From: JAHEZL01 sp964406465
Lineage (GTDB): Bacteria > Bacteroidota > Bacteroidia > Flavobacteriales_C > GCA-002722245
DNA: 64,000 nt
Direction of reading: 5' to 3'
NCBI GenBank assembly: GCA_964406465.1
Contig: CAYORT010000007.1
Location: forward strand, 45,283 to 109,282
A program made the translations under genes and the position numbers. This document shows, piece by piece, positions 42,840-50,381 of this stretch. Below the pieces are notes generated by a model. The model saw only the letters and a list, made by a program, of their open reading frames with translations. It was not told the DNA's origin and did no database searches. Each line of letters begins with the position of its first letter. The stretch's first letter is position 1.

Positions 42840-44043
42840 TCTGAAAAAAAACAATAGAAACATCAAAGGAGAAATTGTACTTACTGCTTCAAAGAGTGAA
42901 AGCAATCGTGTGTTGTTGATTCGTGCGTTGTGCGATACATCTTTCACCATTCATAATTTAGCTGCAGCTAAAGACACGCAAACCATGATTCAGCTGTTGA
43001 ATGAAAAAGGGGAAACTTGGGATGTAGGTCCGGCTGGTACAACCATGCGTTTTCTTACAGCTTACGCAGCATTGATTCCAGGCACACATATTCTTACAGG
43101 AAGTGAGAGAATGAAGAACCGACCGATTAAAATTTTGGTTGACGCGTTGAAAGATTTGGGTGCAGATATTGAGTACTTGGAAAAGGATGGTTGTCCGCCA
43201 ATGAAAATCAACGGAGGAAAATTAAAAGGCGGAAAAATATCAATTGATGGAAGCGTGAGCAGTCAGTATTTATCGGCTTTGTTAATGATTGCGCCAAAGT
43301 TGAAAGGCGGATTGGAAATGCATTTAACAGGAAAAGTAGCGTCTGTCCCTTATTTAAATATGACCTTGCGTTTGATGGAATATTTTGGAGCGAAAACATC
43401 GTGGACAGGCAACGTGATTAAAGTGGATGAAGGAAATTATGTTGCGAAAGAATTCACTGTAGAAGCCGATTGGAGTGGTGCAAGTTATTGGTTTGAAATG
43501 GCGGCTTTTGCAGAGGAATTAGACTTAACCATCAAAGGATTAAAAAAAGTAAGCACACAAGGAGATTCTGCTATTGTAGCGATGTACGATCAATTAGGTG
43601 TACAAACCGATTTTTTTGAAGGAGGATTGCGCTTAACAAAAAACAAAAAACAATTGGTTTCTCGCTTCGAAGAAGATTTTACCGATTGTCCGGATGTTGC
43701 GCAAACACTAGCTGTTACCTTAGCCGGATTAAATATTCCCGGAAGATTGACAGGCTTAGAAAGTTTACGAATTAAAGAGACAGATAGAATTGCCGCAGTA
43801 CAAAACGAATTGAAAAAATTCGGAATTAAAGTAGATGCAGAAGGTGATTTCGCGATGATAGTTCACAAAGGAGAATTAAGTAAATCATCGTCTCCTGTTC
43901 ACACTTACGAAGACCACAGAATGGCAATGGCATTTGCTCCGCTTTCTATGCTAGTGGAAGGCGTTCAAATTGAAGAGCCAGAGGTGGTGGAAAAGTCGTA
44001 TCCAGATTATTGGAGGGATTTGAAGAAGGTGGGGGTGGAGTAG
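42832..44043 (+). CDS. aroA: 3-phosphoshikimate 1-carboxyvinyltransferase (EPSP synthase)
   Basis: 403 residues. TASKSESNRVLLIRAL, GPAGTTMRFLTAYAA, DGSVSSQYLSALLMIAP, RIKETDRIAAV and YEDHRMAMAFAPL are AroA motifs. Joins phosphoenolpyruvate to shikimate-3-phosphate. It overlaps aroB by eight bases, so the two shikimate genes are coupled. Confidence 0.95.
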   Translation: MLSLKKNNRNIKGEIVLTASKSESNRVLLIRALCDTSFTIHNLAAAKDTQTMIQLLNEKGETWDVGPAGTTMRFLTAYAALIPGTHILTGSERMKNRPIKILVDALKDLGADIEYLEKDGCPPMKINGGKLKGGKISIDGSVSSQYLSALLMIAPKLKGGLEMHLTGKVASVPYLNMTLRLMEYFGAKTSWTGNVIKVDEGNYVAKEFTVEADWSGASYWFEMAAFAEELDLTIKGLKKVSTQGDSAIVAMYDQLGVQTDFFEGGLRLTKNKKQLVSRFEEDFTDCPDVAQTLAVTLAGLNIPGRLTGLESLRIKETDRIAAVQNELKKFGIKVDAEGDFAMIVHKGELSKSSSPVHTYEDHRMAMAFAPLSMLVEGVQIEEPEVVEKSYPDYWRDLKKVGVE

Positions 44044-44145
44044 AGTTTTTCTTTCCATTTGGTTATACACTCAGTGCGTCTTTGCGAGATTTTTGTACCC
44101 AAAAATGAAGCAATCTCATTAGTTGAATTTTTTAATTTTTTTGAA

Positions 44146-44751
44146 ATGAAAAGAATTGTTTTTGCTGCTTTAGTTCTGTTTGCGACCAATTTCTTTTTTA
44201 GTTGTAAAGACAGTGAAAAGGATATAGAATTAGAAGAGATTACATCTCGAATTAATTCCTCGGATGGTTGGAATGATATATTTTTAAAAATTGTTTCGGA
44301 CTCAGTTACGGACTCGTCGCATATATACATAGCGAAAGGACTTTATAATGATGAAATTGTTGGATTGCAGTTCGAGTTGAACTCAGAAATTAGCGCTGGT
44401 ATTATTGAAGGGAGAATTAATGGTAAAGGAATGAAATGGAATGCTGTTAAACTTAGAACTATTGGCCCCCAAAGTGATTTACTAGTAAAAGTACTAGCTA
44501 AATTATATAAAGAGCCTGTATCTACTGGTTTTTCCAAACAAACTATTATAGCGAATGCCTATTCATTAAATGAAGTGCCAGTTGAGCTTAATAAATCGGG
44601 TTACTATAAACTTAAACTTTTTTTTGAGGATAATAATGAAGAATTATATTCAGAACTTTTTCTTCACATAAATACGGAAAAGAAGGAAATAGAAATGAAT
44701 GAGAAGGACGAGATATATAGAAAACCTTTAATTAAAGTTTTTACAAAATAA
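44146..44751 (+). CDS. lipoprotein of unknown function
   Basis: About 201 residues from the ATG at 44146, which gives a lipoprotein signal with lipobox FFSC near residue 18. The upstream extension to 44059 in the same frame is not signal-like. The mature protein is a mixed alpha/beta domain (GLYNDEIVGLQFELN, GYYKLKLFFEDNNEE) I do not recognise. It follows aroA in the same direction and is bounded downstream by a MITE-like element. Confidence 0.6.
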   Translation: MKRIVFAALVLFATNFFFSCKDSEKDIELEEITSRINSSDGWNDIFLKIVSDSVTDSSHIYIAKGLYNDEIVGLQFELNSEISAGIIEGRINGKGMKWNAVKLRTIGPQSDLLVKVLAKLYKEPVSTGFSKQTIIANAYSLNEVPVELNKSGYYKLKLFFEDNNEELYSELFLHINTEKKEIEMNEKDEIYRKPLIKVFTK

Positions 44752-44767
44752 TTCCCCCGCTCCCCCC

Positions 44768-44907
44768 GCTCCGCTTAGCGTGCATTTTCTTTTCGCTATG
44801 CGGTTTCAGTACCTTAGAGGCTTTGCCTCGTATTCAAAAAAATAAAGCCGCAAGCTTAGAGAGTGAAGGAATCGCATAGGCAAAAGAAAATGCAGCCTAA
44901 GCGGAGC
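44768..44907. repeat. MITE-like element, family A, copy 2
   Basis: 140 bp with 26-bp terminal inverted repeats: GCTCCGCTTA...GCATTTTCTTTT at left and its complement AAAAGAAAATGC...TAAGCGGAGC at right, differing only in the order of two or three bases near the middle. Internal AGAGGCTTTGCCTCG is shared with copy 1. Non-coding. Confidence 0.8.
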
Positions 44908-44934
44908 AGTGAAGCAGTGCGTTAGCACATTCAT

Positions 44935-45465
44935 TCACCTCTCCCCATTTTTATACCCAATCTTTTTTCGTGGTTCAATAGGTTTTTGAATCAACTGCTT
45001 AAGCACCGCGAAAATTTGTTGAATTTCTTTGCTGTGAATGCTCACTTGCTTTTCCATTTGTTCAAGCTTCAATAAAATGTCTTTGTGGGTGAGTAACATT
45101 TCTCGCATTCGGGTAAAGATGCGGATGATTTGAATGTTGACGTGAATAGCTTGTTTGCTGTTTAAAACGCTGGATAGCATGGCAACACCTTGTTCAGTGA
45201 AGGCGAGAGGAAGGTATCTTGCACCGCCCCAACTTGAGGTCGCAATTTGCGACCTCAAGATTTCCAATTCTTTTTCAGTTAATTGAAACATGAAATCGTC
45301 AGGAAAACGATCTCCATTTCTCTTAACTTGTTCTTTTAATCTTTTGGTTTCTACACCATACAATTCAGCCAAATCTTTATCTAACATTACTTTTTGTCCG
45401 CGAATAAAATAGATTTTGTTCATGAGAAGTTCATCTGTAAGTACAGATTCGTTAGGTGTTTTCAT
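44935..45465 (-). CDS. ORF6N domain protein
   Basis: 176 residues. NKIYFIRGQKVMLDKDLAEL and GVETKRLKEQVKRNGDRFP, with LAFTEQGVAMLSSVLNS, match the ORF6N DNA-binding domain found in phage antirepressors and many stand-alone bacterial proteins. The C-terminal part is a coiled coil (about 120-165). Probably a DNA-binding protein; target unknown. It lies between a family A and a family B element, suggesting a mobile or recently acquired segment. Confidence 0.8.
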   Translation of the reverse strand: MKTPNESVLTDELLMNKIYFIRGQKVMLDKDLAELYGVETKRLKEQVKRNGDRFPDDFMFQLTEKELEILRSQIATSSWGGARYLPLAFTEQGVAMLSSVLNSKQAIHVNIQIIRIFTRMREMLLTHKDILLKLEQMEKQVSIHSKEIQQIFAVLKQLIQKPIEPRKKIGYKNGER

Positions 45466-45578
45466 GTGAGTTTTTGTTTAGTTAGAATTCGAAAATAACA
45501 ACAATGAGCAATTGTTGAAATTAATGTTTTGAGCAGAAATTAACAGAGGAAGTGATGTTTGTGTTTTTTTTAATTGCT

Positions 45579-45692
45579 GTTCTTCGTAGAGGCAGATAGA
45601 ATCTGACTTTAAAAGAAAAATAAAATCCGTTTCATGTTTTAATAGGAAAGTAATCTATTTTAAGTCAGATTCTATCTGCCTCTACGAAGAAC
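45579..45692. repeat. MITE-like element, family B, copy 2
   Basis: 114 bp with perfect 31-bp terminal inverted repeats starting GTTCTTCGTAGAGGCAGATA. The 45466-45776 intergenic stretch (311 bases) holds this element, then the promoter at 45727; nothing else is visible there. Confidence 0.85.
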
Positions 45693-45726
45693 AATAAAAC
45701 ATCACAAAATATTTTTTTCATTTTCT

Positions 45727-45775
45727 CTTGCATATATAAAAACATCTTATAACTTTGTAACTCAAAGTACTTTAA
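45727..45775 (+). promoter_or_regulatory. promoter and operator copy 1 for the 45777 gene
   Basis: CTTG (45727-45730), 19 bases, TAACTTTG (45750-45757) match the Bacteroidota promoter. From 45753 comes CTTTG, five bases, CAAAG, then TACTTTAA; this contains the palindrome AAAGTACTTT at 45764-45773. The same arrangement occurs before the 46854 gene. It overlaps the -7 element, as a repressor site would. Confidence 0.75.
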
Positions 45776-45776
45776 A

Positions 45777-46442
45777 ATGACAGATCAAGAAAAGCATTTA
45801 CAGGATTTAAAAGAGATAAGATCTTTGATGGAGAAATCATCGAAGTTTATTTCTTTAAGTGGTTTAAGTGGAATCATTACTGGGGTGGTAGCGCTAATTG
45901 GTGCGGCCTTGGCTTACTGGAGATTGAAAGTGCATTGGTTGCAAATTGACAGCGATAGATTTAGTCGCGTATCCTCATTTATATACAACAGTATGCCTTC
46001 GCGAATTGGTTGGTCGGATTTAGTGTTTGAATTGGTGGTTATTGCCTGTGGAGTTTTATTCGTTGCTGTTGTGGCAAGTACTTATTTAACTTTTAAAACG
46101 GCTAAGAGAAATAATCAGAGTATATGGGATAAATCATCTCAATTGTTATTGGCAAACATGATGATTCCTTTGGCTGTGGGTGGTGTGTTTGCATTGATTT
46201 TAATAAAGCAAGATTTGTTTGGATTGGTAGCGCCGGTTACTCTTATATTTTATGGATTGGCATTGATCAACGCAAGTAAGTACACTTTACACGACATTAG
46301 ATATTTAGGCTTCGCAGAAGTGATCTTAGGTTTGATGAATTCGGCATCGATTGGCTACGGCATATTTTATTGGGCAATTGGTTTTGGAGTGTTGCACATC
46401 ATTTATGGCGCATTGATGTATTTTAAATATGAGAGAAAGTAG
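45777..46442 (+). CDS. membrane protein of unknown function
   Basis: 221 residues. A short charged N-terminal helix (about 1-25, QEKHLQDLKEIRSLMEKSS) precedes about six membrane segments, with AYWRLK and ASTYLTFK at helix ends. I do not recognise the family. It is followed by the winged-helix regulator gene after a 62-base spacer containing 7-bp repeats; the two probably form one transcription unit behind operator copy 1. Confidence 0.6.
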   Translation: MTDQEKHLQDLKEIRSLMEKSSKFISLSGLSGIITGVVALIGAALAYWRLKVHWLQIDSDRFSRVSSFIYNSMPSRIGWSDLVFELVVIACGVLFVAVVASTYLTFKTAKRNNQSIWDKSSQLLLANMMIPLAVGGVFALILIKQDLFGLVAPVTLIFYGLALINASKYTLHDIRYLGFAEVILGLMNSASIGYGIFYWAIGFGVLHIIYGALMYFKYERK

Positions 46443-46447
46443 ATACT

Positions 46448-46482
46448 AATTTTGAATTCTTAATTTTGAATTTTGAATTGGG
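46448..46482 (+). repeat. tandem 7-bp repeat, AATTYTK type
   Basis: Five units: AATTTTG, AATTCTT, AATTTTG, AATTTTG, AATTGGG, filling most of the spacer before the regulator gene. Confidence 0.7.
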
Positions 46483-46504
46483 AAATTACCTATAGAATAT
46501 TATA

Positions 46505-46798
46505 ATGAAAGGAATAATAGCACATTTAAACAAGGCTTTTGAAAACCGGATTCGTCTGGGCATCATGTCGGTGCTATTGGTGAACGACGAGGTGGAATTC
46601 AATCGCATGAAAGAGCTTCTCGACGTGTCGGACGGTAATCTTGCGAGCCATATCTCTGCCCTCGAGAAAGAAGAATATGTGTTGGTTCGTAAGCAATTCG
46701 TAGGTAAGAAACCCAACACCACTTATAAGGTAACCAAGTTGGGAAAGAAAGCTTTTGAAGATCATTTAACTGCGCTTGAAAAATTGTTGAAGGGATAA
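46505..46798 (+). CDS. small winged-helix transcriptional regulator
   Basis: 97 residues. A helix-turn-helix at about 17-60 (RLGIMSVLLVNDEVEFNRMK, VSDGNLASHISALEKEEYV) is followed by the wing (QFVGKKPNTTYKVTKLGKKA), the pattern of PF13601-type/MarR-like DNA-binding proteins. No ligand domain is present. It sits between two copies of the AAAGTACTTT operator, one before its own operon and one before the next operon, so it likely represses both, including itself. Confidence 0.85.
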   Translation: MKGIIAHLNKAFENRIRLGIMSVLLVNDEVEFNRMKELLDVSDGNLASHISALEKEEYVLVRKQFVGKKPNTTYKVTKLGKKAFEDHLTALEKLLKG

Positions 46799-46820
46799 TC
46801 ACGTTTTTTTTGAATATACA

Positions 46821-46843
46821 CTTTGAAATACAAAGTACTTTAA
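46821..46843 (+). promoter_or_regulatory. operator copy 2 upstream of the 46854 operon
   Basis: CTTTG, AAATA, CAAAG, TACTTTAA: identical to copy 1 except in the central five bases. The palindrome AAAGTACTTT is at 46832-46841. Lies 10 bases before the ATG at 46854. Confidence 0.75.
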
Positions 46844-46853
46844 TATAAATAAT

Positions 46854-47849
46854 ATGAAAACAAAAATTAAAAATTGGTTACGCGAAAGAAGCTTCATCAA
46901 AAAGGTGTTTGAAGCTGTGTTAATTTTGAGTACAGCTCTTGTTACATTAATGGCAATAGGTATTTGGCTGTTTCCAACGAATTACTTTTTTGCCTTGGTG
47001 CGTTCGCTAACACCGCAAATTGCGCTGGCAACTTTGTTGTTGTTGATCATGCATTTGTTTGGAAACCGATTGAAATTATTTCTTACTACCTACGGAGCAT
47101 TGATGTTGTTGATTCCCACTTTTTTTGGTTTATTGTTTCACGATAAAGTGCTGCATGTAGAGAAAGGAAAACAAAGAATTTCTTTTGCTCAATTCAATGT
47201 GTTGAAATTTAACAGCGATCATGAAAGTGTGATTGAGTCGATACAAAAATGCAATGCCGACTTGGTTTCGTTGCAAGAAATTGATGGTGGATGGGCGAAT
47301 GATATTCATGAAAAAATCTCAAAAATTTATCCTTACTCTTTTTCTTATCCTTCTGAAAATTGCTGCTTTGGAATTGCCTTATACAGCAAAATTCCTTTGC
47401 ACAATGCACAATTGAAATGGTTGGGTGAAGTGCCTAATATTACAGCTGATATTTTGTGGGAGGGAGAAAAGATTCATGTTTTGTCGGCGCACACGCATGC
47501 ACCTATTTCCAAGTATAAATTTGAACGTCGCAATTTTCATATTGCAGAAATGAGTGAGTACTTGAATTCTGTTGAAGGTGCTAAGATGGTCATTGGTGAT
47601 TTTAATTCTGTGCCCTGGGATAATTTTTTAAATCAGTTTAAAATTGAAAGTAAGATGCACGATAGTCGCTATTCGTATGTGGCAACTTATCCATCTTACC
47701 TAGGAAAATTTGGAATACCCATCGATTATATTTTTCATTCAGAAGAATTAGAATGTACAGGTTTCTCGGCAATTCCATCGAAGGCTAGCGATCACAATGG
47801 AATCAAAGGAAGCTTTCAGTGGAAATCAAATTCAATGGCTAAAAATTAA
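46854..47849 (+). CDS. membrane-anchored endonuclease/exonuclease/phosphatase family protein
   Basis: 331 residues. Three N-terminal membrane helices (about 15-100) precede a DNase I-like domain: ISFAQFNVLKFNSDH, VSLQEIDGGW with the catalytic Glu, VIGDFNSVPWDNF, and ASDHNGIKGSF at the end. All catalytic motifs are present. Membrane-bound members may act on phospholipids or nucleic acids outside the cell; the substrate is unknown. Directly behind operator copy 2. Confidence 0.85.
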   Translation: MKTKIKNWLRERSFIKKVFEAVLILSTALVTLMAIGIWLFPTNYFFALVRSLTPQIALATLLLLIMHLFGNRLKLFLTTYGALMLLIPTFFGLLFHDKVLHVEKGKQRISFAQFNVLKFNSDHESVIESIQKCNADLVSLQEIDGGWANDIHEKISKIYPYSFSYPSENCCFGIALYSKIPLHNAQLKWLGEVPNITADILWEGEKIHVLSAHTHAPISKYKFERRNFHIAEMSEYLNSVEGAKMVIGDFNSVPWDNFLNQFKIESKMHDSRYSYVATYPSYLGKFGIPIDYIFHSEELECTGFSAIPSKASDHNGIKGSFQWKSNSMAKN

Positions 47850-47860
47850 TATATATCGAT

Positions 47861-49435
47861 ATGGAAATCACTCAATCTAAAATCAAAATCGCCGCTTTTG
47901 CTGCGCTTACTATTGCCTTTAACTTCCTCTTTTGGATGGAGAAACCAGGGGTGAATTATTTGATCTACGCATCTTTGTTTTTGGGTTTTTTAATTTATTT
48001 GGAGCCCCATAAATTGAAGAATAAATATGCTCTAACTTCATTAGTGGGCACAGTGATATGTGCGATAGCAGTAGTGACAATTAACAGTACTTTAAGCGTG
48101 ATAATGTTTTTTGTTTCGGCTGTTTTGTTTGTTTCATTTTACTATCAAAACGAATTAAAATCATTGTACTATATTTTACCCGATTCGGTGATAAATTTGT
48201 TTTATTCGCTTAGTGAATTGTTCGCAGTAGTTAGTGTGCGTTCGCAAAATACTACATCGGGAAGAAAATTGTGGAAGTGGTCGAAAATTCTTGCGATTCC
48301 TGCGGTGATAACCCTTGTCTTCTTTTTCATTTACTTTAGATCAAATCACTTTATTGAGGATTACACTGTTCTTATTTTTAAGGAGATTGGAGAGTACTTA
48401 AAGAACTTTTTTATTAATTATCCTTTCCTTCGCTTTGTGCTTATATTTTTAGGTGCTGTTTTGGCTTGCTTTTTTATCTTTTACAAAAGGACGAGTGCAT
48501 TCGAGAAAATTGAAAAAGTTCAGTTGGATGATGTTGTTCGCGACAAATCAAATGCCTTTAAAAATTTCCCTATTCATGGTTTGAGAAGTGAGTATAGAAC
48601 GGCTTTGGTGACCCTTTTGTTTTTAAATGTTCTATTGTTCTTGGTAAATATAGTTGATGTTTGGAAAGTATGGATTTCATTTGATTACACCAAAGGTTCA
48701 AGTTATTCGGCACAGCTTCACAATGGAATTTATTTGTTGATTATTTCTATTCTTTTGTCGATTGGTATTTTGGTTTTCTTTTTTAGAGGAAATATCAACT
48801 TTTTGAAAAAAAATAGAGCGCTGCGCATTTTAAGTTTTATTTGGTTAGCACAGAATATTGCATTGTCATTTACTGCCTTTTTAAAATGCATGCATTATAT
48901 CAATTATTACAGTTTAACATACAAAAGAATAGGTGTGTTGATATTCTTATTGCTTACTATTTTCGGATTGAGTATGATGTTCTTCAAAATTGAAAAAAGG
49001 AAAACTGTGTATTTTCTATTGAGAAGTAATTCATGGTTCATCTATTTGTTTTTTGTTCTCGCTTCATTAATCAATTGGGATGCTACAATTGCCGATTACA
49101 ATTTCGCCAAATCTGATGTAGAAAGTGTGGACTATGACTATATTCTTTCTTTATCTGATAAGGTGCTACCTACCATTTTGGAGGATAAAGATTTTCTTAA
49201 ACAAAATATGTATTATCTAGGAGATTCTGTTCGTCAAGTAGGAGTGCCAATTACCCCTCCAACTCCACCAGTAGAGAATTATCCCCTTTCTGAGAGAGTG
49301 AATCGATATCTTAATGTACACGACAACTACTCTTTTCTTTCATGGAATTTAAGTGATGATTATTTGCAAGAGTATTTTCATTCAAAAGGATTTAAATCGA
49401 GAAGAGAAGTAGAATCACAAAGTAAAACCAATTAA
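47861..49435 (+). CDS. DUF4173/DUF4153-like multi-pass membrane protein
   Basis: 524 residues with roughly 10-12 membrane helices. The segment SLTYKRIGVLIFLLLTIFGL and the end WDATIADYNFAKSD resemble DUF4173/DUF4153 proteins of Bacteroidota. A soluble C-terminal tail (about 420-524) contains a Pro-rich stretch (ITPPTPPVENYP). Function unknown; starts 11 bases after the previous gene, so one operon. Confidence 0.7.
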   Translation: MEITQSKIKIAAFAALTIAFNFLFWMEKPGVNYLIYASLFLGFLIYLEPHKLKNKYALTSLVGTVICAIAVVTINSTLSVIMFFVSAVLFVSFYYQNELKSLYYILPDSVINLFYSLSELFAVVSVRSQNTTSGRKLWKWSKILAIPAVITLVFFFIYFRSNHFIEDYTVLIFKEIGEYLKNFFINYPFLRFVLIFLGAVLACFFIFYKRTSAFEKIEKVQLDDVVRDKSNAFKNFPIHGLRSEYRTALVTLLFLNVLLFLVNIVDVWKVWISFDYTKGSSYSAQLHNGIYLLIISILLSIGILVFFFRGNINFLKKNRALRILSFIWLAQNIALSFTAFLKCMHYINYYSLTYKRIGVLIFLLLTIFGLSMMFFKIEKRKTVYFLLRSNSWFIYLFFVLASLINWDATIADYNFAKSDVESVDYDYILSLSDKVLPTILEDKDFLKQNMYYLGDSVRQVGVPITPPTPPVENYPLSERVNRYLNVHDNYSFLSWNLSDDYLQEYFHSKGFKSRREVESQSKTN

Positions 49436-49446
49436 ATTTTACACCT

Positions 49447-50004
49447 ATGAATACTTATATCGACGATGCATCATTGTTTGCCATCGAAAAATTAGAAAGA
49501 GAGATTAAAAAGTATGTTTGGATTTTTATCGTTGGATTGGCCTTAAGCGGATTGAGTGCTATTCCTTTGCTATGGGGTGTTGATTTTGCTATTGATGTGT
49601 TGGATGAAATTGATTTTCACGGACAAATATTTTCTTTCATGAAGCATGTTCAAAGAGGGTTGTTGTACAACAACACTCACTTTGAATTTATGGCCTATGG
49701 CACCGATTGGCTGGCTTTTGCACATTTTATGTTTGCCTTACTTTTTGTGGGTTTACTCTTCGATGCAGAACGCAATCGTTTCATCCTTCGCTTTGGTATG
49801 ATTGCTTGCGTTCTAATTATTCCTACAGCAATTATTTTTGGAGAATTTCGAGAGATACCTTGGATATGGAGAATGATTGATTGTTCATTCGGAGTTATTG
49901 GTTTTGCTGTTTTACTTAAAGTAGAATTCTTGCTTAATAAATTGATTTCTATTCAATCTCCATCAATTAAAAATGAGTTGACTTATGAAAAACCTGCCGC
50001 TTAG
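49447..50004 (+). CDS. membrane protein of unknown function
   Basis: 185 residues, four probable membrane helices (about 24-44, 88-108, 117-136, 145-165). The linker includes FMAYGTDWLAFAHFMFALLF. Not recognised. Its last 20 bases overlap the start of the next gene, supporting coupled translation within the 46854 operon. Confidence 0.6.
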   Translation: MNTYIDDASLFAIEKLEREIKKYVWIFIVGLALSGLSAIPLLWGVDFAIDVLDEIDFHGQIFSFMKHVQRGLLYNNTHFEFMAYGTDWLAFAHFMFALLFVGLLFDAERNRFILRFGMIACVLIIPTAIIFGEFREIPWIWRMIDCSFGVIGFAVLLKVEFLLNKLISIQSPSIKNELTYEKPAA

Positions 50005-50314
50005 TTTTTTAAGCATCTTAGGCGCTTGGGAACGCAAAAGATGGTTGTACAATCTTATTTGGTTGCTTGATTTAGGATTGATCTTACTTATTAAGTATCT
50101 GCAAACAGATCATGTGCCTTCGCTATTAAATGATTTGGGCATTACTATTTTCATCGCCATTTTCTTTTTTCTCAACTTTGTGTATGCATTTACATGGGGC
50201 ATTAATTATATTTTGTATTTATTGCATAAGAATTTGGGCTATTGGATTTTTAAAAATGGATTTTATTTGGTGCTTTTACCACCCTTTATATTATTGTTAA
50301 TTCTTGGTGCTTAA
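49985..50314 (+). CDS. small membrane protein of unknown function
   Basis: 109 residues with three probable membrane helices (about 21-37, 48-70, 88-107). Starts with ATG at 49985 inside the previous gene. Its TAA stop (50312-50314) is also the first unit of the Pho-box-like repeat before the TonB-dependent receptor. Last gene of the operon. Confidence 0.6.
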   Translation: MKNLPLSFLSILGAWERKRWLYNLIWLLDLGLILLIKYLQTDHVPSLLNDLGITIFIAIFFFLNFVYAFTWGINYILYLLHKNLGYWIFKNGFYLVLLPPFILLLILGA

Positions 50315-50366
50315 CATAAGGGTAACATTGAGCTAACTTCTACTTTATTTTGTAGTTACATCTTTG
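50312..50366 (+). promoter_or_regulatory. 11-bp-period Pho-box-like repeats and promoter of the TonB receptor
   Basis: TAACATA at 50312, TAACATT at 50323, TAACTTC at 50334 and a weaker TTATTTT at 50345: each exactly 11 bp apart. A -7-like element CATCTTTG starts at 50359, 14 bases after the last slot. PhoB binds tandem 11-bp units made of a 7-bp core and 4-bp spacer. The same geometry appears before the next two genes. Confidence 0.75.
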
Positions 50367-50381
50367 CAACAAATAAAAAGT

